Below are positions 11,760-23,788 of a DNA stretch of 64,000 nt, piece by piece. Location: assembly GCF_036588685.1 (NCBI RefSeq), contig NC_086375.1:44423270-44487269 (forward strand). The letters run 5' to 3'. This DNA is from Mytilus trossulus (Eukaryota; Mollusca; Bivalvia; Mytilida; Mytilidae). Under the pieces are notes generated by a model. The model was not told where the DNA came from. It was given only the letters and a program-made list of their open reading frames with translations, and ran no database searches. Position numbers and translations under genes: made by a program. How positions within the stretch are numbered: the stretch's first letter is position 1; each line of letters starts with the position of its first letter.

Positions 11760-14700
11760 ATGACTGTCGTCAAAAAGACTGAATACCAACGACCAGTAGA
11801 CCGAGGTTGGGCATGGGTTGTTATGTGTGGTAAGTTTGTTACAAATCAATGGTGATCACGTGTATTAGCAATGTGTTTGGTTTTATTTCGTGTGGTTGTT
11901 TTATTGATCTTTTTTTACGGTGGGTGTGGTTCGGTCAATTTTTCTAAGTATTGAATATATGATTTGACTTTGATGATTTATGTTGTAAATATCGATAAGA
12001 CGCAACCAAATATTAAAAAACACTCAAGAAACCTAAAAGAAATTAAAAGGTTCCTTTGGAATATTCAGGTTTTTCTAACAAAGGTTTTTTCTATGATATT
12101 TTTTTGGCATCTTCAGTCAGTGGCGGATCCAGAACTTTTCAGAAGTGGGGGTGGGGGCTGACTGACTGACCTAAGAGGGGGCACTCAAGTCATGCGTCAG
12201 TGATTACCTATATAATCAACCAAATTTTCACCACGAAAAGGGGGGTAGGGCGGGCTCCCAGGGCCCCACTGGATCCGCCTAAGAGAGTATTGTTAGATTG
12301 ATTGAGTATCATTGTTTGCTTCGACGATTATTTCAATATGTAATAAATATGTGTGACGAGAACAGTTGCATGTTTTCTTAGAAAACAGTAACACATTCAC
12401 ACTATATTCATTTTTTTTTCATTGTTGATTTATGTATTGCAGCCATATTCTTACAGCTATTCCTAAATGTTGGTATCTCCAAATCTTTTGGACTGTTCTT
12501 TATCCAGTTCATAATAGTTTACAAGACAAACGCTTCGCTGATATCAGGAGTTATAGCTTTGCAGACGGCAATGTTCAGCCTTTCGTGTAAGTTATTTGTT
12601 TTAAAATACAGAAAATTTAGTAGTAAAAACATAAAAATATGTGTCTATGCATTTATTTCCTCAGTCTGATATAAAAAGTTATAAGTCGATTTGCCAAATA
12701 TATTTTTTCCTTTGTTTGGTCCCGCTTGCTGGTAGATTTTTTTTTATGGAATCTAGAAAATGTGAAAATTCCAAGATGAATTGCAGCTTTATTGCTAGCT
12801 TATTTTTTTTTCGATACGCTTACTTAAACTGCTTAAGTCTTGGTTAAGACTTGAAATTAATTGGTAAAATACCGCTATACTAACTAATATAACTTCTATA
12901 CAACTTAGTTTACACTAATACAACTATATATAGTTGGTTTACTGGTATACCAGTGTTAAATGGCATGGACTGGATACGAACGCATATAGGATGATTGGGG
13001 TATTTCTTTCCATTTATCATTGTTTACAAAAAGAGAGACAAAATATACCAATGAAACATTTAAGGAGGTAGACCTTGATTAAGGGAAATAACTCTTAAAA
13101 TCATCAGTACGTTTGTGTCAACCATTTTCATAGATATGTTCTAAGCTTCAAGTTACATAGATTATTTCCAATCTGTTTCAGGTAAATGCTTAAAATGCAT
13201 TGATGAAACTTGACTTTTACAAACGTATAACTGACTTAAAGAGTTGTCTCCCTGAACCAAGGTCTATCCCCTTAAATAAACAGATATTGCTAGTTTCAGT
13301 TTGCCAGATAAATCTATTATCTAAGTAATATCAAATGTACTTGGGTACAACTATCTCAACATTATTTTCTTATTTTCTGTTTTACTATACTTGTGCTATA
13401 TATTATGTTTCTCAATGTTCATTGATAAGATAGTAAGTATATTTTCAACCTTTTCAATAATGTTTATAAAAGGCTCTGGCATTTTCAGAATAACAGTGTT
13501 GGATTGCTTTTCTGTTTTCCAGAGAAAAAAAATGCACTTAATTTCGAATTCTTGCATGTACAATTCCTCAGTACTTGCTAATTACTAAGCAAAAACATTT
13601 TAAAAACCTATAACTTAAATTGTATATTTTCAGCATTGTTCATACTTTCTTCGGGAACAAGGTTACTTGGCCCACGAAAGTTAGTCATGATTGGTTCAAT
13701 GTTTGTTCCTGCTGGATATCTACTGAATGCGTTTGCACCAGACGTAGCATTTCTGATTCTGTCCCAAAGTGTCTTGTTTGGTACGTTATTTATCATTACT
13801 AAGACGATTGGAAATTGGTGATAAAAAATGTTTCTTTCCCCATTAGAACTTCATAAAATTTATTAAGGACCCTGTATGCTATAAGCACACACGAAAACAT
13901 TCTAATGAATAGTTTTGTTCATTGTTGAATGCGGTTTAATTGCTAGCATTCACTTCGTTTGATCTTTGGTTGACAGAGGTCTTATTTGTCAATCATACCA
14001 CAGCTCAATTTTTTTTATAATTTCTATAAAAATGAAAACAAAGATTGACACCAACAGGTTACCACAGCATTGTAAGACAAAATTCCCTCCAAATATTTAA
14101 TTTTCCTTCAAATATAACAACCTAAGCCAAAGCAGTTTATGTGAGTTTTGTGATCAATGATTTCATAATTTTGTATTGCAAACAAATTCCTGATATATGA
14201 ACCCCAATTTATTTTTCTATGCATGTCTGTATAGACCATAGGAATACGCCGCCAATGTTGTTTTTTTCTTCTTTACGAAACAAGATGATATATAGCAGTT
14301 CACGATATCAAAATCAACTCTTGAAACACTTGAAATTTAAAATTAACAAATTCAAAATAAAAGGGACGTTATTTGGACATAAACATTCAAAACCGAGAAA
14401 CATCCTTATTTAAAAATTAATTATCTTAGTCTACAATACAATGGCCTTGTACCCGTAATTGGTCACAACCGAACCGATGAGAAATTAAAAAAAAATATCT
14501 GATTGCCAAAGAAAATTATCTCATATTCCCCTTAGTTAAAGATGTATATAACTGACCATTACTGAATATTTATTTAACAACAATGATTTCTCAAAGAAAT
14601 TCTATTTTCTTTTTTGAAATAATCTATTAAAAAATGATATTTTATAGGTACTGGATGTGCACTAACTTTAGGTCCTGGATTAGTTGTTCTGTCTTCATAT

Positions 14701-16690
14701 TTCGATAAAAGGCATGGCTTTGCAAATACTATTTCAAACATAGGAGCAAGCATTGGCAGTTTGGTATTTCCGAAGATAATACAAGTATTGATAGATGTGT
14801 ATGGATTACAAGGCGCCTTGATTTTTGTATCAGGTATTCTGTTTCACAATTTGATTGTTGCAATGCTTTTGCGTCCATTGCCACCATTAGTAGAGACTGC
14901 CGGGTCGATAGAGGGAAATATCGAAAAAGAAGAACTTCTTAAATATACCAAAAAAGAAGCTGAGCTTAGTCAGTCGGTCCATTCAAAATCAGTAAAAGAG
15001 AATAAACATTCAAATGGGGATGTCAAAGACCTCGGTTTCGGACCAAATCAAAATATATCTTCTTCCGTCGAAGAGAAAAGTTCGCAAATTTTTAACGACA
15101 AAGAAGACGAAAACTTAAAGCAACTGAAGGAGACTATTGGTATATCTTACAACGAAAAGAAACTGAGTATGACCAAGGAACTTTGTCGAAGCTCACTGGA
15201 CTTGTATACCAGTACGGGAAGCATTTCATGTTCTATACACAACTTAAGCATAAATGAGAAAGTTTGTGTCTCTAGTTGCTCACAGTCAAAGGCAACATGT
15301 TTTACAAAGACATTATTAACAAGTTTGATTGATTTCAAACTTTTAAAAAACCATAAACTTCAACTCGTATTATTTGTAGCATACTTTTGTATTTTCAGTT
15401 GTGGCTTGACCATTACATACATTCCTCCGTTTGCTCGTGAAAACAACATTTCAGACGAAGAAATAGCTATCATTGTTATGCTTTTTGGAGCATGTGATGT
15501 TGTGGCTAGATTCTCAATTGCTTGGATTTCAGATTCTAAGAAAATCAAAAGAACGAACATTTTAGGAATTACATTATTAATAACTGGTACCGTAACTATG
15601 TTCAACAATTTCTTTACTAATTTTACTAGTTTTGCAATGTTTTGCGTTGTCAACGGACTGTTTGGTTCTATTTACTTTCCATTTGTTCCTTTATTATTGG
15701 TAGACAGTGTCGGTGCCGATAATTTACCTTCTGCACTTTCTTTATTGATACTTGTGCACGGTATATCAATATCGATCATGGCACCATTAATGGGTATGTT
15801 TTTAATTATTTCATCGTTATTAGAACTATTTATTTACCAATCTTCTAAACACGTTTGACTCAGTCATGACTTTGTTATAGTCAGTCCAAAAATCCTAACG
15901 TCCAATCAAATAAAACGTAAGCAAGAAAAAAAGGTTGAGAAAACACCTTTGAAATTACATAAGCTGAAACCAGCGGACATGGTATAACTGGACGTGGAAG
16001 AGTTGATTATTTTAGAAAGTAAGGCTTAAAAAAATATTTCAAAAAAATATTCAATACAACAAATGCATTTGATACCAAAGGGACATTCAAACTTATAAAT
16101 CAAAAATAAAAAGACTAAGCAACACAAACTCCACCAAAAACTTAAGGTGATCTCAGGTGCTCCGGAACAGTAAGCGGATCATGCCGTAGTGTTGCTCATG
16201 TTAGTACACACCCGGTAATAAGTCATACCCGGTAGGTCATATTTGTAAAATGGAGACGGGATGGTAGTTACGACACAAGGAACATATCGGCTATCATCTG
16301 TGGATGATATCGGTTTATATCAGGTTAATTAGTGTAAATGTGTATTCATGTGTTGTTTTTGTTTTTTTGTTGTCTAAATGTACTTTAATCATTCTAATCA
16401 TTTTCTGTGCTTTATTTTGTAATTCATTCATTTGATTGTATAGCTCAAATTTTGGGCACCATGATTGGTTAATAAAAATTATCTTATCTTATCTTATCTG
16501 TGGAACGGATAATCCATAACGGTCAACCAACTTGTAATGACGTCTGTAAGATTTACGAAGGGTGATTTCAACTTCACCATTTGAAACTCTTTATTTAATA
16601 GCTTTCTTGTGAGCAGCAACCCTCTATCAAGGAAATTGTGAATGGGTTTCTGAGTTCCTACGCACATATGTACTGACGGAGCTGCTTTTT

Positions 16691-16725
<35 letters not shown>

Positions 16726-17141
16726 TTGCAAAAAAATCACGTCATCTAGTGGTACATATTTTAACTTTCATGTAAACTAAGTATACTTTGTTTTTCCCGT
16801 TTTTCTTAGACGTTTTAAAGTTCGCATTCCAACGTATGCCGATTATGTGAGAGGAAAAAGGGGTGTGACTTTAGTAATCTTTAATTTGTATACGCTTAAC
16901 TCTTATTTTAGGTTATATACGAGATAGTACGGGATCTTATAATGTAACATTCTACGTCATTGGGTGTGGGATGATTATCGGAGCATTAGCATTGTTTTGT
17001 GATTCTTGGGTCATGAAATTAGAGAAAAAAAGATTACAAAAGAACAGAGAAGTTGATAGCCAGGTTGAAGAACAGAAATCTCAGAAAAACGATATGGGCG
17101 AAGAGGAAGTGGTGTTCGTCAATGGAGAATCAACAAATTAA
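11760..17141 (+). CDS. SLC16-type monocarboxylate transporter (MCT gene 2)
   Basis: Exons 11760-11829, 12443-12586, 13634-13780, 14648-15793 and 16912-17141 join in frame to 578 residues. Splice phases and the 144- and 147-nt exons are identical to those of gene 1, so the two are tandem duplicates. The role is inferred from family: a 12-TM MFS transporter of monocarboxylate-like anions in the plasma membrane. Seen: DRGWAWVV signature, Lys37 at the MCT1 Lys38 position, YFDKRHGFANTISNIGASIG at TM5, and CDVVAR with Asp404/Arg408 in TM8. The charged loop spans roughly residues 197-356, and the C-terminal tail is Lys/Glu-rich. A strong acceptor ('tttttttactttag') lies 6 nt before the ATG, suggesting a noncoding first exon further upstream. 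AATAAA at 17294-17299 is a plausible poly(A) signal. Substrate specificity cannot be read from the sequence. Confidence 0.93.
12122..12279. mobile_element. Short MITE with GGCGGATCCAG ends, in intron 1 of MCT gene 2
   Basis: The ends are exact inverted copies (GGCGGATCCAG...CTGGATCCGCC), 158 bp apart, enclosing G-runs and 'gggctccc' segments with no coding potential. Related copies are at 26189-26328 and, truncated, near 21478. No clear target-site duplication is visible. Confidence 0.75.
16080..16690 (+). repeat. Dispersed repeat family C in intron 4 of MCT gene 2, split by an insertion
   Basis: It contains 'ggtgatctcaggtgctccgg', which recurs at 63000-63019 in the same context, followed by blocks I recognise from mussel repeats ('aacggataatccataacgg', 'agcagcaaccctctatcaa'). 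The element is interrupted at 16305-16495 by a LINE 3' end. Just downstream is a run of 30 A at 16694-16723. Confidence 0.65.
16305..16495 (+). mobile_element. 5'-truncated non-LTR retrotransposon 3' end, nested in family C
   Basis: About 190 bp ending in 'aataaaaattatcttatc' with a TTATC pentamer tail. It is flanked by 'atctgtgga' at 16296-16304 and again at 16496-16504, a 9-bp candidate target duplication. Outside the two flanks, the family C sequence reads through. The size, tail and duplication are typical of a truncated LINE insertion; the LINE clade cannot be assigned. Confidence 0.7.
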
Positions 17142-17774
17142 TTCGTCCTTGTTTAAAGATATTAAATCATTTGCACAATCAACTCTTATCTTATGTTTTT
17201 TATTTGTGATTGGTTGCTGTTTCATTAACTTTTTCAATCATCTTGTGTTCATACTTAATACTATGCATATACGACATAGATGACATATTCGAGAATAAAA
17301 AAAAAGTAGGTGTAGAGTAAAACACCAATATAAGACATCTCTGTGGTCTCCTATACCCACCAATAAAAAAAAACACCATAAGTGATCACCAAACACACAC
17401 TGACGCAATCATGTTAGTAACATTTAATGGTCACCGATTAACTTTTAAAAATTAACCAGTAATCATGCGCGATGTCAATGTAACATTCAATTGTCACCTA
17501 TTAACATCAATCAGACATCAATGATAAAAATTACAGTCATGTATGCAACAATAAATGGCCACCAATCAGCATTAATCAGTCATTAATGAATGACATCTCT
17601 GTGATCTCCTATACCAAACAATAAAAAAACCAAACACTTTAAGTGATCACCAAAACACATTAATGACCAGTCTTGTATGTAACATTCCATGAATGGTCAC
17701 CAATAAATATCAATAACACATCAATGACAAAGTCATGTTAGTAACATGATCCAGTGGTCACCAATAAATATCAT

Positions 17775-18045
17775 TATCGCTATTTTGTGCTTTTTTCCTT
17801 TGATCTTTTTTTGTGATAATTTTCATATCATGCTTCTCGCTTGAGATGGAAAAATTATTGCTAGAAACTAAGGAGGTCACGTGGCATTGCTAACGAAATT
17901 GACATTGAAATTGACAACGTCGTCATATGTAAAATAGCGATAAACAGATTATCATTGGTCATCTCAACTCGATTGCTTTTCTCACTTTCGCTGTACCAGC
18001 TCAAGCGAGAAAATCAATCTCGTTGAGATAATCAATGATAATCTA
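17775..18045. mobile_element. Foldback MITE inside the satellite
   Basis: Inverted pairs include 'tcgctattttgt' near 17779 against 'aaaatagcgata' near 17932, and 'tctcgcttgaga' near 17836 against 'tcaagcgagaa' near 18001. Satellite units flank it on both sides. No open frame is seen. Its ends are approximate. Confidence 0.55.
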
Positions 18046-18140
18046 TAAATAACACATCAATGACAAAGTCATGTTAGTAACATTCAGTGGTAACCAATCA
18101 ATATCAATTAGACATCAATTACACAGTCATGTTAGCATTC

Positions 18141-19561
18141 AATAATTACATTAGATGTATGTTTCATTATATCAGAGTCTCAAATAACTTATTTGACACC
18201 TTAGTGAGACCTATATTGACTTATAATTCTGAAATAACATATTTGGACTCATATATAACATATTTCAAAGCTAAAAAAAGAGCTTTGGTTTCTGGGAAAA
18301 TTGTGGACCCATTTAATTTTATTGACAAGACTCCAATAGAAAACTTGCATCTTGGTTATTGCAAGTTTACCCTTGGCACTAACAAGAGTGCCTCAAATTT
18401 TGGTACAAGGAACGAATTGGGAAGACTGTCTATTGAATGTCATATAAAAACCCAAACTATTATGTATTTAGCAAGGCTTTCACCTCAAATTTGAATCCCT
18501 TATTACATGAATCTTTTCAATTAACTAAAACTTTGGATTCTAGTGGCACCTATTCATGGTTCACTTTTGCAAAAGATATTCTTTCTGAATCTAACATTGA
18601 TATAGATAGACTAAAAACCTGTGATAATTTAAAACAATTAAAAAATATTAAAAGCTATATTAAACCCCAAATAAACTCATACTACAACAACCTGTTGATA
18701 AATAAGTTAACATCTATTGATGATAAAAGTAAATTAAATTTTTATAAAGCACTTGAGCCAAATCTATTGATCAAACCTTACCTCTCTAACCCAAACTTTG
18801 AATTTAGAAAATTAATTACAAAACTTAGAATCAGTGACCATTCATTATTAATTGAAAAAGGGAGGCATTTTAAAATTCCTCGCGAAGAGAGACTTTGCAA
18901 AAAATGTAAAGTACTAGATGATGAGAAGCATTTCCTAATAAATTGTTCTCATAATTCAAATATTAGATTAACATATTTTGATTGCATTAATAGAGAAAGT
19001 AATTTATTTGCTAATCTCACTGACAATGACAAAGTTATATATATACTTAACCCATCAACACCAACACAAGTGAATAAACTAGGATCCTTTATAAAAAAGT
19101 CAATGGAACTGAGGACAGGGGACCCTTTAATATTTACCTGAATTTGTGTATATATATTGAGTTACTTAGTTATTGTCTTTATTTGTTTTTGTTGTTGTTA
19201 TATGTCACAAACTAAAGTTTATATGGCAATAAAACTTTGAATTGAATTGAATTGAATTATAATACTTTATTCTGATTGGCTAACTGCACATCGCCTGTTA
19301 TTCCGTAAGCAATTGCATCACTCAATAAAACTTTTCATTCATGATAGCACGTGGTCCCACAATAAAGTGCACAGGTTAATAAAATATATTTTTTTTATAT
19401 AATTCGTGTTTTCATGATCATAGCTAAAAAATGTAATTATAAGTATTGAATGCTTCTTTTTGTAACTTCATAGGGTTGCTTCCGCGCTTCATACAAAATG
19501 TACTTCGGTCAACGCTTTTACACCCCAATGAATTTACAAAAAGAAGCATTCAATTCTTAAA
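18141..19561. mobile_element. MITE (family E) split by a LINE insertion
   Basis: The parts outside the LINE (18141-18170 and 19256-19561) match the uninterrupted copy at 35211-35553 almost base for base. Inside is an inverted pair: 'attgaatgcttctttttgt' near 19447 and 'acaaaaagaagcattcaat' near 19537. Non-coding. Confidence 0.8.
18171..19255 (+). pseudogene. 5'-truncated LINE: C-terminal reverse transcriptase/CCHC-like ORF2 fragment
   Basis: Two overlapping frames (reading to 18494, then from about 18437 to 19141) carry the end of a non-LTR retrotransposon ORF2. They start with LFDTLVRPILTYNSEI (post-catalytic RT/thumb region), then ASNFGTRNELGR, and end with a Cys/His cluster, CKKCKVLDDEKHFLINCSH. 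One frameshift near 18475 separates them. The copy ends with tandem TTGAA pentamers. It is flanked by 'attat' (18166-18170 and 19256-19260), and the empty site exists at 35233-35237. The catalytic RT core and endonuclease are missing, so the copy is dead on arrival. The clade is probably CR1/L2-like, not certain. Confidence 0.85.
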
Positions 19562-20094
19562 TGATCACCGATCAACATCAATGAGGCAGCAATGACACAG
19601 CCATGTATGTAACATTCAATGATCACCAATAAATACAATGAAACATCGATGACACATCAATGACAGTCATGTCAGCAACATTAAATGGTCAACAATCAAC
19701 ATAATTCAAAAAGACACCAATGCGGGCTTCTCTTGTTGTATTGAAGGTCCATTGATGGCATTCGGTGCTTGTCTGCTCTTTGGTCGGGTTGTTGTCTCTT
19801 TGACTTATTCTCCATTTCCAACCCCAATTTCATGTAACATTCATTGGACACCAATAAACTCCAATCATTCAGTCACCAACAAACTGCAATCAATCATCAA
19901 TGACACAGTCACGATAGACTTTATTAAACACTGAATTAGCCAGAAACAATGTTCTCCTAAAAGTATGAATTTTCATTTTTTTCTAAATTGTAAATGATAT
20001 GACTAGCTACAACATGTTCTAAAAGTTTACAGCATCTGCGTGTTAAGGATAGAGGGTGATGAGTTATAACGTTAGGATCGGGTTTGTCGCCGAA

Positions 20095-20445
20095 CATACA
20101 CTTGGGTCACGCCAGTCATCTGAGATGTTTACAGAGTTCATTGATATATGATTGATTGACAAGATATGAGCGATAGATGTCTTGCACACTTTCATGATTT
20201 TTCCAAGGATGAATTCAGTACCAGCAGCTTTGCTAATGTTGATGTTGTTTAGAAGCTTTTCTGTCCCCTGTTTTTATATTTTTACATCAGGCATCACTGG
20301 ATGTTTACTGATGCCCTTATCTGGTATCAGGTCATCTGCCAGTACAGGTGTCATGCTTTTTGGATCTGTTCAGTTGATATTCTATTTTGTTTTTGAATCA
20401 GATGTAATCGAACCCTTTTCTGAAGAGGTGGCCATGATAATAGAG
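20095..20445 (-). pseudogene. Degraded LINE reverse transcriptase N-terminal fragment
   Basis: The minus strand reads a broken frame containing KLLNNINISKAAGTEFI, then DDWRDPSVCSATN. This is the spacing of the N-terminal RT region of non-LTR elements, where 'INxxKAxGPD' is followed by 'LPxxWRxAxVxPIxK'. At least one in-frame stop and probable frameshifts are present. It is not the same fragment as the LINE at 18171-19255. Confidence 0.6.
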
Positions 20446-20911
20446 CGTTCAGACTTTTGGGTTTTATGTAGCTGAATATGTTTTTGGGGAATCTTTATGA
20501 TTTGGTAGTAGAGTGCGTAGCCATCAATGGGTATGCCACATCCATGCACATATCAAATTTACAATAAAATATAATTTGTAAAGTCCTTTATTTTTTGTTT
20601 TTCATGTCAGTTTTTTTACATCTTTTTTTTAGTTGTTATTGTTTGACTTTTAATTTAACTTTTGATATTTTTTCAGTGTAGTTTTCCGATGATTTGTCTT
20701 TGACTGTGCCACTTTAAAATGTTCTGAATATATGTTTTAGTTTAATATATCTTTATTTGAAAATAGTTTTTAGGAGATCGTTGCTAGCAAGGCATGCGGT
20801 TACCAAAAGTTACCATTTTTAGTCAAATTTCCATATGTCTGATAATATGTTTTCAAGCTGACAGTACAGTACTGAAGTAACAATGGTTCATATATAAATC
20901 ATTATAAAAGG

Positions 20912-20945
20912 CTGAGACTACTATAACACATTATAGTAGTCTCAG
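20912..20945. repeat. Perfect hairpin
   Basis: 'ctgagactactata' and its exact reverse complement are separated by 6 nt. No T-run follows and no neighbouring gene is evident, so a transcriptional role is not supported. Confidence 0.7.
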
Positions 20946-23788
20946 TAAAAGGTCATAGTTTTAGTGGTCCAGGTCCACTTTTGATCGAAAAACTTTTATT
21001 TCAAAAGTCAAACAATTTTAACAGTTCTCTACTTATCAACTGAAAACCTATATTTAATATTGTGACGGACAGACGGACATTACTGACCCCCCTTACTTGG
21101 GATACATGTGTAGCTATGCGTTATCTCCCTTTCATAACGTTTTCATTTACACCTTTCCCGCGTATCGATTATTGAAGAAACGAAACTGAAACCAAGCAAG
21201 GTAAAATAAAAAAGGAACAGGTAAATAACCAGATTAATGGTTGATGGGTATTGTTTAGTTACAAAAAAAATAGTATTATCATGCAGACAAGCTTTATACA
21301 CAATTTACTCTTAGAAAAGGAGGTCACGATGACCGGTAGAGGATGATATAGGCTAAAAATTATCATATTCTCTTGCCTCTTGGGATTTTGAGTCCTATAC
21401 TGTAGAAATACACACACTGGGACAAACGCAGGACACTGACACTGCCTTTATTTCATTTTAAAAGTATTGTTCTGTCCAGAGGCGGATTATGGGGTTAAAA
21501 ATGGGGGGGGGGGGGGGCATCCGCTTATGCAGTCAGTTAAACTGGACCCCTGTTGTGTTCACTTATCGCTACACTGACAACAGGAATGGCCTAAATCGCG
21601 TGGTCAGATTTTCCCGTGGTCAGAAATCTGACCACGGGATTTGATAATTTGACGAGACTAGTACATCATGGGCTATGTTTAATTATTCATTATACTGATA
21701 GCAAATCAAAGAAAAATTAGCACTTTTATTACCCTACTGAGTTCTGAAGGGAACAAAAGATACCGGCTCAGTTTGTCAAGAACATGTTAACACGCTCGTT
21801 GGTAATTTATCTGCGATACTACCATGAGGTTAATTAACAGATACTTGTTATTTTGCGGCATCGCAGTGTTAACATTTGAGGTCATTTCCTATCACTTTAA
21901 TTGGCCAATTTTATTAGCGAATGGTTGAGTTTGTAAGAATCGTCCAATTAATGCCAAGGTGACAATAGCTCCAACCCGTTCCTTCGGTGCGAAGCTATAG
22001 ATAGAACGGTGGACCAGTTTAGCAGTCAGTGTGTGAAAGTAGGCATGTTATCATTAAACCTTTTTGTAATGTTGCACATTTGGTGTTATGTTTATGAGGG
22101 TAATTTTCATGCAAATTGTTATGCCATTTTTATTTCACTAGCAGTTGTGAAAAGTGTTCGTTATTCATTGTGTTTTGTGAAATTGGTAAAAAGATCAACA
22201 TGCAAGACATTTTTTATTGTTCGTTCATGGTCAATTTTATTTCTCATTCTTTTGTGCAAATACCCCCCTTTCCACCCCTTGTTTATTATAGGCACTGGCT
22301 ATGGTTACATCAAGTTGTAACAATAATAAAAAAGCTATTGTAACATTGGAGACTAATACACCTAGTGTGCCAAATTTTGGCTTGTAACTCTAAAACCATA
22401 GCATCTAGAGCAAATCTGACAAAGGGTAAAATTGTTTGTCCATGTGAAGATCTATCTGCCCTGAAATTTTCAGATGAATGGGACAATCAGTTATTGGGTT
22501 GCTGCCCCTGAATTGGTAATTTTAAGGAAATTTTAAAATTCATTTATGATTTATAAAATAATATAAAAATGAACTGAATACCAGGTAAACAGGTTTACAC
22601 AGTTCATTAGAACAGCATACACAAAATTGCATCGATAAAGATATAACAGAGTTAATTGAATAATTGTAATTATAAGAAACACCTGTTGTCCATGTTGTTG
22701 GCTTAATTACACTGTGTAATCTGTATGTATACTTCACTGTACTGTTTCTTCACAAAAGTTTGTGGGTATATAATCATTAGTTACTTACAGGTAGCCTATA
22801 GTAATAGTAATTTATATCTAGAAAGTAACAAGACTCCTTTGTATCTTGCATGTCTGTTTTTCTGCTATGTATTTTGAGCTTAAAAACAGAAGTAGGTTCA
22901 GTAAGACCCCTTTTTGGCCCCAAAATATAGCAGTTTTACAAAACTATTAAAATGTAAACTGTTAGTTATTTATTGGAAAGTAAAATTCTTCTGCTACATG
23001 TACGTAAATATGGGCTGTTTTTGACAATACAATGCCCATATAGCGGGTAGTAGCACCATTAAGTCATGCAAAGTTACTGAAATCTTCAGAATTTTAGCAT
23101 TTTATTTAAATTTTGACGGTTTCCGTCTTAAATGAAAGTGGCCGCATTTGTGTTCATTCTTAATATTGAAACGTAAGTTGTATTTGATGATAATACATAA
23201 CATATACACAGGATGAGGATGAGCAGGGATGCAGCCGCTTTCATATAAATTTGACAAAAACCATTTGAAAAGTGACATTTTTTGGCATATTTGATAGATT
23301 TTTCATATTTAAGTTTGAATCAGTGTTTTTAATGACTTAAACAGTAAAAATCTTTCACATAAACTAATTGAATCAACTGAAATAGACACTGTAGTGTTTA
23401 AAAAGTGTCCAAAGTCTTTCCTCTGATGAACTTGAAATTTGAAGCCATTAAATCAGGCCATAATGAATAATAGGTTTGTTTGCCCAAACGCTACTTACCC
23501 AGAATAAAGCTGCCTACTCAAATTCTTTTATTGTCCTGATTTGAAGAATATTTTTTTTTCAAATCAAATAGGCATGAAGACTAATAAACATCTGATACTT
23601 CAACTTCTTTTTTTGAAAAAAAGAAAAGAAAATGTCTACCTACCTACCCACTGTCTCAACCTTTGGGTAGGGTTTGGGCAAACCAAAATATTTTTAAGTG
23701 TGGCCTCAGCCCTTACCGGACCTTTACTCCTTTGGAATAATTTATTTTTCGTTGATGTGTCTTTAAGTTAATTTATTTTATAGAGTAA

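Larger units (their letters stand above)
17320..19935. repeat. Tandem satellite (about 65-bp units, about 260-bp higher-order period)
   Basis: Recurrent units contain 'catgttagtaacattcaat', 'ggtcaccaat', 'atcaatcagacatcaatga' and 'gacacagtcatg'. The blocks 'gacatctctgtg.tctcctatac' at about 17333 and 17591 are about 260 bp apart, indicating a larger period. The array starts about 180 bp after the stop of MCT gene 2. It is interrupted by a foldback element (about 17775-18045), by a MITE holding a LINE (18141-19561), and by a dispersed-repeat fragment (19700-19835). Confidence 0.75.
19936..23788. other. Intergenic region with repeats and hairpins
   Basis: Apart from the LINE remnant at 20095-20445 I see no gene. 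There are perfect hairpins at 20912-20945 (14-bp stem, 6-nt loop) and 21613-21638 (12-bp stem, 2-nt loop), and a truncated GGCGGAT-type MITE near 21478 with a G15 run at 21503-21517. A dispersed family H fragment lies at about 22367-22530 ('gatctatctgccctgaaatt', also at 52646). A 103-codon frame at 22009 is not convincing. An unseen 5' exon of the SH3/zinc-finger gene could lie here. Confidence 0.5.

Noticed and set aside
22009-22320. 103-codon hydrophobic frame
   Set aside because: No homologue or splice partner recognised, and an overlapping frame of 75 codons is equally open, pointing to chance.
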